NCBI GenBank assembly: GCA_003640385.1
Contig: RCAB01000002.1
Location: forward strand, 558,001 to 622,000
DNA length: 64,000 nt
Direction: 5' to 3'
Source of the DNA: Setaria digitata
Lineage: Eukaryota; Nematoda; Chromadorea; Rhabditida; Setariidae
Made by a program: the position numbers and the translations under genes. Below are positions 26,527 to 36,539 of the stretch, one piece after another (the first letter of the stretch is position 1; each line of letters begins with the position of its first letter). Under the pieces are notes generated by a model. It was not told the origin of the DNA and made no database searches. It saw only the letters and a list, made by a program, of their open reading frames with translations.

Positions 26527-27248
26527 ATGACAGATGCGGCTAAATTAGAACAGGTCCAGTCAGTTCCTCCACCGCCGTATGACGGTGACAGTGCATTGTC
26601 AACCGTCACATCACGATCACAGCAACAACATCCATGTTCAACTTATGTCCGGAAATATGATTTGCCAACTTCAATCAATCCAATGACACATTCAGCAGCG
26701 GAACCAGTCATTACGCCGATTGTGCCACAAAGTTCTCTTCAGTCTTATATTTCAGAACTATTCATTTTAAAAGATTCATCTCCTTAGAATATTCAAAAGA
26801 CCTATTTAGCAACAATAGTACCATATGCGTATCAATCGATGTCCGATAGGCCAGTGAATGTCGTGGTGAATACTAACGGTGGAGCTGAAGACAACAGAGC
26901 ATCAGGCGACCATAGGATATGTTTCACCTGTAGACGTGGAATTATAGAAAAGAAGAAGTAGGTAGCTCTTTCGCTCTCGTTTTTATCAACATTGTCTGAA
27001 ATCTTATATTCTTGATGCTCTTAAATATACTTTACCGGTGTGCTCCTTCGAGAGTTTGTTGTATACAGTAGTCCTTCTGGCATGATGGATGACTTTGCAG
27101 GGACTGGCTGAAGATCATTGGAATTTTGCTTGCGAGTCTACTTTGTCCACCGATTTCGCTACTTTGTTGTTTCTTGCTTTGCACTCATGTCGTCTATTTC
27201 CACGAGTGCTCTGCTTGTCACCAAATTTCTAAGAGAGGACATAAATAG
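26527..27248 (+). CDS. BRI3/LITAF-like small membrane protein with PPxY motif
   Basis: Three exons (26527-26731, about 26810-26957, 27101-27248) encode about 166 residues. The N-terminal half is cytosolic-looking and Pro/Gln-rich, with a PPPPY motif at residues 14-18, the kind of site bound by WW-domain ubiquitin ligases. The C-terminal part follows the BRI3/LITAF plan: a CxxC pair (ICFTCRRG), a hydrophobic membrane-associated stretch (WLKIIGILLASLLCPPISLL) and a closing HECSACH cysteine pair, which in the family together bind zinc next to the endosomal or lysosomal membrane. Length and order match BRI3 better than typical LITAF, because the first cysteine pair is followed immediately by the hydrophobic segment. 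The exon 1/2 border is the least certain: donor GTTCTC at 26732 is weak, and other small shifts are possible. An AATAAA polyadenylation signal candidate lies at 27612. The gene is convergent with MED6. Confidence 0.8.
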
Positions 27249-28186
27249 GTTCTTCTAGTCTTCCACCATTCTATTTCATTTTGCATGAATTTCAAACCAT
27301 CCCTAGTAAAAACGTCTCGTACTACGGAAACTCCTATGACTTCAGAAAGCTTTCTAAAGCATTCGCAAGGCGACACTTCTTGCTACATTACATTCTTCCC
27401 AAACAAATGTTTAACTTCCCTCAAATATTCGTTGCCATGATATTGAGGGTTACACTAGCTCTCCGTACTAAAATTTATATGTAATGTGAAGGTTACTTAC
27501 AGGACAATCTGAAGCTGTTGGAGGGATAATTAGATTCAGAAAACCACCAAATTTTTATTTGTGCTTCTGGTTTTATCGCCTAGTTCGTGATTAAAAGTGT
27601 TCCAAATAATGAATAAATGATGTTTGCCGTTTTTGAAACCTCAACAAGACTCAACTTCGCATACACTTACCATTAGTCATACCGGTAAAGCAAATCCCTG
27701 TTAAATTTAAGCCAGCAATGCTGGACTACTTATTCATCTAGTCACATTTTTATAGCACTGTAGTGATCCAAGTTAAGGAAAGAGTAGAAATTAAAGCGAT
27801 AGGTTCAAAATTTTGTGGCAGGAGAAAAATTCGTAATTTTAATAACTAATTCAAAATAAACAGTCCATGTTGGGGGAGCAGCAAGTAATCCAAAGAAAGG
27901 TCTATAAATCACAATGAACAACTGAACGAGAGCAGTTCATCTTTCCTGGTGAAACCCAATTAACCTTTTCCTCTCAATTTATGTGAGTGCTTTTAGATTG
28001 TCTTTTTTTAAACCAACTCTTTTAAAATTTTGAAAACCCTGCAATCTCAAAACAAATCCCCCCTCAATTCGTGTGTAGGTCCAAGAAATTCCTCTAAAAT
28101 CTCGTTACAATAAATTGTTCACATGATGTTCAGCGTTGAAACACGACATATGTTTGTAAACAAATAACATAATTTCCAAGAAAAAA
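27249..28186. other. Convergent 3' intergenic region
   Basis: Separates the 3' ends of the BRI3-like gene (+) and MED6 (minus). It holds the AATAAA at 27612-27617 on the plus strand. One open frame (27281-27484) has no supporting features. Confidence 0.6.
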
Positions 28187-30932
28187 TCAGTTTCCTTTGA
28201 AACGTTTGGCGTCAGTTTCTTGCTGTGGATTCGTGGTGGATGTCCCCAAAACTGGCGCAGTTCCTGGAAAACTTAATGGGCCACTAGAGGACTCTCCAGT
28301 ACTTCGATGAACTGGAATTATGGGAACGCTTGACGGTGATGCAAAAGAGGGCTGCTGGGTAATCCCTGATGTTGAATTTTCCGCAGTCATCAAGTCCTGA
28401 TTGTTTACAGATGGATCCTGTCCAGATTTCTCAACAACACTAGTCGCAGTTGCGTCAATTTCACCTGTCATCTCATTCCCACCAAAATTGAACTGCTAGA
28501 AAAAAATATAGATGAAACATCACATAAAATCTTTAAATCAGTAAATTCAAATTATGTCTTCCGGATTTTCAGGAATTTCAGTCTACCTTGAGATTACAAT
28601 TTTGAAAAAATAGTGAAATATGAAATCCGTACAATATCATCAGGAGGTGGGAATTTAGCAAAAAGTTCTCGCAGTATTTGATCCGTTCGAGTACGTTGAT
28701 AGAAAGTACTTCGAGCAAGCTGTGGTTTTTCTTCTTCATCTGTTATCTGAAACTATCATTCTGAATATAAGATTTCGACCAATCGCAAGCACAAAGAAAT
28801 TCTTAATAACTTGCTAAATTTAAATTAAATTCCTAATAACTTGCTTTCTTGACCGTTTCACCATCAGAATCTTTGAATTCCCAATAATATCCTTTCGCAA
28901 TATTGAATCTGAAAATGTTCTGAAATATCTATAGGAAGAAAAACAAATTACAAGAATTTCAAGTGATCAAATTTCGTAAAATGGTCAAATTTATAGTCAT
29001 TTCACCAGGCATTTGCAAATAAAAAATAGCTGCTATAAGAGATGAAAATACCTGTGAAACTGACGAGCCTGTTCAAGCGCTTGTCGAAGTGGATCAACAA
29101 CGCTAATTAGTTTTGACTGCACATATGTATAAATATCCGGACACTGATACACTGTACCGTTTACTATGTAGTAATACGCCAAAGGTGTAACTGAAAGAAT
29201 TACTGCAATTTTGTGTATATGTTATAATTCATTTTTTAATTTAGTAACTTTGTTAACAACTGTAACATAGATATCTGCACGGCAATATTGGTATTTAATA
29301 TATTAATCTCGACATTAATATTTGTAGAATTCAAGTATAATTTCAAGAATGAAACATCTTTACCATTTGTGGAACTATTCCGACGTTGCTTCATTATTAC
29401 ATATAATGGTGGAAAAGTACCAACAACCGTATACTGAATACCTTGCATAGACCTGGGAAATATGACAAAAATCAGTTTTCCTACTTAACTTTTTCAAAAA
29501 TTGGAACTGAGAGCAGTCACTCTCAAAGAGCTGGAAGTACCACACCATCACAAATTATATGTATTCTGATAATCCAAACAGGACAAGCAAAGCCAAAAAA
29601 AGACAAGCAGAACCTTATAATCTCCCAACAACCTTTATGCTTTTTAATAATTCAAATTATTTAAGCTTTTACAATCCAAACTATCAGAAAGTCATATTCA
29701 GCTCTATTTTACAATCCCGAAACACCAAACCTGTAAAACCAATTTTATAAAAAACAATTTTCCTACACCTTATACAAAAAAATATTATCCGACTACAGCC
29801 AAAGTAATACGGAAGACGTTTTAAAGATGCCATATCATATTTAAAAATAAAATTCCATTAGACTTACTGTAAACACTCGTGCAGAGGACGATTAAGATTT
29901 TGCATTCTGATATGCTGATTGCATGAAGAAACATCATAGAAAATGTTTCCCGGGTCGCAAAAATAGTCCAAAACATTCTCAGGAGTTATGAAATTTGGAG
30001 GCCAATTCGGGTTTTTGAAGGACTGATGAAGCATGGAAACAGTTTGCTGATATACAGAACCAGGCTGCGAAGCGACATTTGGCACACCCATGTACGCACC
30101 TAACGGATAAAATACTCTCACTGTGAAATAATGCTGATGGTGGAAAAAAATTTGGGTAAATCGAGCGATAGAGAAGCATATAACAGTCAAGACTGAAATA
30201 ACTTCAAGGCAAAAGATGTTTTGTATTCGAAAGCTAGTAAGCCTTTCAGGTTCTATCCTAATTCACGAAAAGTGATAGAAAAAATAAATTTCCTATTTAG
30301 AGCTATGAGAGAATAGAAACCCCTAGTTCTCACTACTCAAACAAGTATTTCCTCTCATTGAAATTAATGCACTTGAATAATGAGGCAAGTGCTTATCTCA
30401 ACCCGATTCTTGGAAAGTAATTTAATCCGTGCAGAACTGGACACACAACTTTCCGAAGTTTATGACGATAAAATAACTCTGGGAAAAAATTCTTGGTTCA
30501 TTCAGAAGCAGCTCAAAATACTTCATACCGAGAGGTGCCTAATACTGCATTCCAGTAAAGGGTGAAACCAGGTTAAAAAAAAGTAGCCGTATGGAGCTCG
30601 TTATCTAATACTCTTCGCTAAAATTATTAATAAAAAAAAATCTAAAATTAATCAAGATAAATGAAATATGCAAGCACATTGTAGCCACTAATACGGCATA
30701 CCACATATTGTTCCAGCAAAGAAATTTTTCGCTGTTGGAAATTAATTAAAGCGGTAAAAAAAATGTGGCTTGCACAAGTTGTCTTAATGAAAGCCTGAAA
30801 AACCAAATCAAAACAGTAGTGAGGAACCAATTAATGGGAGCCAGGATAACAAAACAATAAAACGACAGTAAATATAGTACCTTGTGACTGTCCCATCATC
30901 GCAGCTCGACTTGGCCCACCTGCTTGCATCAT
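28187..30932 (-). CDS. MED6: Mediator complex subunit 6 (MED6)
   Basis: Seven exons on the minus strand, 30932-30881, 30120-29868, 29452-29364, 29190-29052, 28908-28845, 28746-28633 and 28495-28187, encode 339 residues with consistent phase. MED6 belongs to the head module of Mediator, which couples activators to RNA polymerase II. Family hallmarks are in order: NVLDYFCDPGNIFYD and NQHIRMQ (residues ~72-95), the GIQYTVVG...LYVIMKQRR strand, TPLAYYYIVNGTVYQCPD, QARQFHRYFNIAKGYYWEFKD, and a QRTRTDQILRELFAKFPPP segment. The C-terminal tail (about 100 residues) is a Ser/Thr/Pro-rich extension ending in a small basic patch. The N-terminus carries about 55 residues before the conserved core. The exon 5 donor is either GC (AAA followed by GCAAGT) or a weak GTCAAG nine bases earlier. 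A TTBK-like kinase lies upstream on the same strand, so a polycistronic unit is possible but unproven. Confidence 0.93.
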
Positions 30933-31444
30933 TTTCCTTCCTCTCTCTCCTACAACAGGAGCAGTGTTGATATAGTAGAAACAAAGTATGTAATAGTAAA
31001 CCTCCTAAGTATTTCATCCCATTATTTTATTATTTTATCAAATAGTAAGATAGAAACAAATATCGTAATAATAAAAACACACAAAGCAATTATTTATTCA
31101 CCAAAAAAAAAAAAAAAAATTGCCAAATATAGACACAAACAACTTCACGAACTCCCGGTGCTTTGTCATTCCGCATCTCGTCGATATCAGTAATTCTTTC
31201 AAATATTAGAATAAAATTTATTTAATTTAATATAATTCATTTCTTACTGCTGTTAGTCCTAAAGACCCGGAAAGTGGTAAAGTGTGATAAAGTTTAATTC
31301 TTGTTAAATGATAAATAGCACGTAGGAGATGACTAATTTCTAAAACAAAATACATTTCAGCACAGTAATTTGGAGTTGAAATGTGGCTCAATTTTCTTCA
31401 CTTTATATTCAATATTTTATAGCGACAACGAGCAAATTATTCAG

Positions 31445-31755
31445 TCAAAACTTAGCAGCATAATCAAAATTTAAGTAATCACATGGATCAATTGTTTCAT
31501 CTCTTCCAAGCAACAAATCCCAGTGTATACGTGAACCGTTAGATATTCCTGGAGGTCCACGATTTATCAGAGACGCTCCTCTAAGTTCTCTGAAAAAGAT
31601 TCGTATTTAAAGAGATATTCTACAAAAAGGATATCATAAAGTACAAATCCACAACACTTCGGCTTTGAATGTTAATCTATATATATATATATATATATAG
31701 ATACACTTCGGCTTTGAATGTTAATCTATATATATATATATATATATAGATTATA

Positions 31756-31808
<53 letters not shown>

Positions 31809-32771
31809 TTCCATTAAAAGTGGAGAGAAATGCTCGAAAATTTTAAAAGACCTACCTGATGAAATGTTCAGCATACGCATTCCCGCCAATCATACGACGT
31901 TCATCGACAACATTCCCAACGGTTCTACTCATTCGTGATCGTTCACTTAACAACTCATGATCGTTTCGAGTTGTCGTCAAATCTAAAAGCAAAAATACTA
32001 ATCGTTTTGTAAATCAACAATAAATATAAATAATATACTAGATTTATTCAATACAGTAAGCTAAGTTTAGAAACTTTCAATTATATTAGAGAGCACAAAA
32101 AAAAAAAAAAAAACGGAGTAGTGGCTTTGCAAAAAACATCGCAAATGAATAGCATATCTGCAGAAACTATTTTGGAATCTGTTCCATACTAAGATTTCCT
32201 TTCTTGCACTTTACGAGCAGAAAAGAGTAAGGAATTTTTTTATATCTATGTTTAGCACCATTTATAAAATAAAAAATATTGCACATACTGAAAGTAATTA
32301 ATGATTTTTTTAATATTAGAACAAATATCAGAGAAAAACAACTTCAGTTTTTCTTCTATTTAGTTCTATATTTCTAAACTGCAATTACATTGTGTGCCTA
32401 TTTTTGATCCAGATTACTCTTGTTAGAGTGAAAAATTTACTATTAGGATTGATAATGATGTTGTATGGTACTGATTACATTTGAGTAGGTAAATAACCAC
32501 CAGTGGCTGACATTATTCTCATGGAGTTGGTAACTTGCTGATGTTTTTATGATTTATCAGGCAGTAACAAAAAGAACACATGACGTTAAAAAAAGAGCAA
32601 ATTATTAAAACTAACGTTTCGGTGTTTTCAAATCCTTTTTATGCACAACTGCTGCCTTATTCACCGGTTTCTCATCGTCGAGTGGAAGTAAATGAGATAC
32701 TTGTTTTAAGCTATCAACCAATAGCAGGTCTGGTTGCACTCTTGATAATGAATCTATTGACATCTCTAATC
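31445..32771 (-). CDS. Three in-phase exons: kinase C-terminal tail or separate small gene
   Basis: Exons 32771-32616, 31982-31856 and 31589-31445 join in phase and end with TGA. Their translation begins (..)LEMSIDSLSRVQPDLL, continues through KTPKRHLTTTRNDHELL, a basic/acidic mixed middle, GPPGISNGSRIHWDLLLG and finishes NFDYAAKF. No domain is recognised. The first exon begins in phase 1. This fits a weak donor (GTCGAAG at 34368) inside the last kinase exon; joined, the kinase would have about 474 residues with a tail, as TTBK proteins often do. Alternatively the ATG inside the first exon starts an independent protein of about 145 residues, and the kinase stops at 34358. I lean slightly to the tail model. 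The last intron contains a duplicated AT-microsatellite unit. Confidence 0.6.
31653..31803. repeat. Duplicated unit with (AT)n microsatellite
   Basis: A unit of about 50 bases, starting CACTTCGGCTTTGAATG and running into an AT dinucleotide tract, occurs twice head to tail (from about 31654 and 31704), and is followed by a longer AT tract to 31803. It lies in the last intron of the minus-strand exons described above. Confidence 0.9.
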
Positions 32772-34357
32772 CTAAAAATTAATTTTGAGCAGCAAGCTCG
32801 AATTTCAACGACCGAATGAATTCACTGTCCTTTTAAGCAAATATGATTTCCTAAAGAATAGACAGATGCCTCTACATTAAAAAATGATCGAACGAGACCA
32901 CTTCTCCACAAAGCGATAAGACACTGAAAATTGAAAAAAAAAAAAAAAAAAAAAAAAAATGGGAAAGATTAAAATATACTTTTAATTACAACTTCAACAA
33001 CAATTACAAATAACACCCTAACTCTAAGGCTCTAAGTACCTCTACCAGAAATGACAAAGACCATACATAATCATGCAAAGAAATAGCCACAAAATGAGAG
33101 AAGAAGCAATAACGATCTAGGAATACTGAAACAAGAGAAGAAGAGTACGGCGACTAATGTACAAACAAAGATCTGCTTTGTACAAAATATGGGATGTTCG
33201 CTATATTTTGAACAACACACCCCTTTCCTTCAATCTTCACTAAAATAACTTCTTGCCTGTAGTCTTACATAGCCTTACCTATAAAATCTTACATACCTTT
33301 ATCTTTACCTATAAATTCGGGAGGTATGGAATGCAAGAAAGAACGAAAATAAAAACGACGATCAGAACACTGAATTGTTGACGGAAAAATAATGTCGAAG
33401 GTCACCAACGGACTCTTGCAAAAACCCTTTCCATTTCTTTGTCTTTTTACCAAAATTTTCAGGAAAATTTTTGGTATAAAGACCATCGAAGACCTACAAT
33501 TCAATACAAAAGATACTCTACTCAGCTGATATATCTCCTGCGAGATTCCATTTTCCATTGCGGCCAAACAAGTCGCACAACGTCTGTAGTTATGAAAATG
33601 TCCGTCCCACCAGTCTAAACGTAAGTTGTTAGATATTTACGGGTGTCCCCTGTTAAGTGTGCAGTTGTCCATTTTTGTGGCATTTTTTCTCCCCGTGTGA
33701 TTTTTGTATCGTTGAGAAGGATTTATGAGAAAGATTAAACCAAAAGTCAATAATTGGTGGTTATCTGATTCTGTGGTTAACAGTCATCGAATATCACAGC
33801 AAAGGTTATTACAAACAAATGAATCATATCAATATAGCAGTGGGAATGATTCATTCAACATTTCGAATCAAGTTGTTGGCGATAAAGAGTACAATTTACA
33901 AAGGATTGTTCCGACGCTGCTATAAGTGGTGAACACAAGGGACATTTCACGTAAGCTAAGTGTATGTTTCCCCATATCGGCTCATTTTTGTGTAGTTTAT
34001 TTGAAGGGAAGTGGAAGTCATATTCATAGCAGGCAATTGAAATAATGCTGGCTTGAAATTTTCTACTTCAGGTCACTTCTGCTTTTTTGTCAAGCACCAA
34101 AATAAATGCTAAAAGTTTCATATTTTAAATTTGAACTTGGGACTAAATTATGCTTAACTGAAACCAGTAGAAGTGAATTGCAGCTCCAGTATGATGTTCT
34201 GTACGTCATCAATTTGAAACTTAAATTTGAATATATCTGGACATAGAGATACCACAATCCGGTAGTAGTGAACATCATGTTCCACTATCAGCGTAAGATT
34301 ACGGATTACGACTGTATCCCCGGAAATAGAGAATAAATGCAACACTATTGAACCAGC
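32772..34357. other. Gap between kinase last exon and the downstream exons
   Basis: Either a 1.6-kb intron or an intergenic gap. It contains a run of more than 20 A at 32936-32959, a 92-codon minus-strand open frame (33289-33567) without family resemblance, and a plus-strand 66-codon open frame listed separately. Confidence 0.5.
33725..33925 (+). CDS. Possible small single-exon gene, antisense to the kinase unit
   Basis: An ATG-started 66-codon frame (MRKIKPKVNNWWLSDS...) with a mixed, hydrophilic composition unlike the phenylalanine-rich spurious frames of this region; it ends RIVPTLL. A GAG acceptor-like site lies just upstream of the ATG. It is not recognised and has no partner exon. It may be chance. 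Confidence 0.2.
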   Translation: MRKIKPKVNNWWLSDSVVNSHRISQQRLLQTNESYQYSSGNDSFNISNQVVGDKEYNLQRIVPTLL

Positions 34358-36539
34358 TTATCTTCGACCCAACTCTGCTTGTAACTCATCATCCCAGTCA
34401 AATGGTTCATCCATCTTTACACCGTAATTTTTCATCGCTAATTGTAGCATCTGTGTTAAAAATGTGTGATCCGGCTGGCTGTGATACGTTAAGGAATCGA
34501 TGTAATTCAAGATACGTCGGAATTCCACCTGTAAGTATTTTGATACTTTATCTTTATTGATGCGGCTTCTTGTAATCCTAGACTTCGGGGAATCTCATTC
34601 GGTAGCACAGCTGAATTAATGCTAATTACTGGTAGTAGAAACGTGGTGAATTAAAAAGTAATTAGGACTTATAGCTAACTAACTAGAATCAGCGTAATGC
34701 AAAGGCTATTAGTTAAATTAAAAAATAGAAAAAATAAAATTGACAGAGAAATAAATGATAAAGATTACCTTCCATTAAGTTTTCAGTAATGGAAATGTGA
34801 AAGGTTGTAACCTTAGGGCAGTCTTTGAGAAGCGTTTTAAGTGCATCCGATGATCGGCATTCCTCTTTCTTGTTCTGTATTTCTTTGCGATCCGTTCGAT
34901 GAAGCTCTCCCCATGGAAGTTCACCTCAAAATTACAATTCACAAGTACAAGTTTACCTGTTTCATGTTCAGTTTATCGTTATAACTTTTTCTTGTAGTGG
35001 TCATACCAGAAATCATTTCGATAAGCATGTAAAACCAGGATTCGAGGTCATCCTTTGGTGATAACTCTTCTTCTCGATGCGCTGCCAGTGATGCATAACG
35101 TGTTGTACCTCTGAAGAAAACTGAAGCTAAATTGCAAGAATTCAGAAAAAAATTCTGTAAAATTTAGCATTTTCCCAACAGTGTTCCAGTGCAAGATACG
35201 TCGATTTCTGATCATAGAGATTTCTGTCAGATTTCCCATTTATGTAAATGAGCCTGAATTTCGGGAAAAGTGTGGAAAATCCAACCTGAAGGAAGTTTTG
35301 TTTCTAGGTGGTTTAATTCCGTCGTTAGGATTTCGGTACATGCGACAAAGCCCAAAATCAAGAATATACACATTCACTTTTGATTCAGAAGAATCGCTTA
35401 CTGCGAAATTCGATGCCTAGATAGAAATTTTGAACAAATGACTTTTTTAAATTGTAGTTTTAAAAAGCTTCAATTTTCTGTCAAAAACAGTTCAGCATTG
35501 TCATCTTGAATCTAAGCCTAAGGTTTAATTTTCAGAAGCAAATAAGTTTCTGCTAGGGAAACACTAATATAGCTCCGCTTTTCTGCAGCAAGTATGCAAC
35601 ATGAATATCGAAATATCTTACATGGAAATGCCTTTTTTCTAAATAAGTAAGCTTGCTATACAGTGACCGTAATATTCTGAAAATAATGAACTGAAAGATG
35701 AAGACAAACTTTAATATCCCTGTGAACAAAGCCCATTGAATGTAACTCCTCTAGTGCAGCTAACGTCTGAGTTCCAAGTCGAAGTGAAGTTGATAGGGAA
35801 AAACGACACTCAACGAATGCTCGTCGCAGTTTTTGCAGATTGTCACCTAGCTAAATGTAACCTTTCAAAAAGAACTGCGAAGTTTCGGAAGCTGCTTTTG
35901 AACTTATTTTGTGACCTGAATTTAAGATCGGAGACGACCAATCCAAAACTAACTAGATCCGGAATTAACTTCATAAACTTGAGCGTTTGTAAATCTCAAA
36001 CTCTACAAAGTAGCATGTCCAATAATAGACCATTTTCATCACGATGAATTTGAAATGTCCTTCAATTTTTCCGTGATCAATTAGCTCTGCGATATGTTCA
36101 CATGGCACTTTTGAAGCTTGCAACAGCACAATGTAATCCATGTTCAGTCCATGAAAATGTCCATCGCACGTTTCCAGCTTTGCTGCAAAACGTTTCCCAT
36201 CTGTACGCCTCAGTACCTACAAAAAGGGATTAATTTATTGCATTCAGCAACTGTGGAATCTGGAAGAGCTAGCAAATGAACTTGGTTTCATCCGAAGAGT
36301 TGTCTGCTCGGGTTGACGGGTTTCGATACTTACTACTGCTCTAGTAATGGTGAAACAACAACTCTGTCATCATTCACCTCGAATACTGCGCCAAATCGTC
36401 CCCGCGAAATTAGTCTGCCAATAGCAAATTCACAATTTCTTCCTTTGATCAAAACATTTTTGTGGGGCAACCGATTCGAGACGTAGTTCTGGTCGCTTTC
36501 ACAACTTCCTTCTCGGGAACCTGCATCCTTCGAATCCAT
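34358..36539 (-). CDS. Tau-tubulin-kinase-like (CK1 superfamily) protein kinase
   Basis: Seven exons, 36539-36378, 36216-36031, 35850-35710, 35416-35286, 35110-35007, 34924-34812 and 34528-34358, encode 335 residues if the TAA at 34358 is used. Kinase landmarks: a glycine loop with Ser replacing the first Gly (LISRGRFGAVFE, residues 43-54), the ATP lysine in FAAKLE (K67), HRDIKASNF (159-167, Ala where relatives have Pro), DFG at 183-185, PPRNKTSFRGTTRYAS, and DDLESWFYMLIEMISGELPW. The C-lobe ends LLKDCPKVEFRRILNYIDSL...SQPDHTFL and PFDWDDE, typical of the TTBK/worm-expanded branch of CK1. Such kinases phosphorylate Ser/Thr. Two exons (35110-35007 and 34924-34812) use donors GTATGA and GTTACA although good-looking donors lie further on; only the inner ones keep the family sequence. 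The start at 36539 follows a TTATAG acceptor. All active-site residues except the first loop glycine are present, so it is probably active. Confidence 0.88.

Noticed and set aside
33794..33803. TATCACAG, the seed of the mir-2 family
   Set aside because: Only the seed matches; the following bases differ and no hairpin precursor is visible.
34770..35007. Alternative downstream donors in two kinase exons (about 34958 and 34775)
   Set aside because: They look good and the extensions are open, but using them breaks the phase with the next exon or removes the conserved GELPW and KVEFRRIL junctions.
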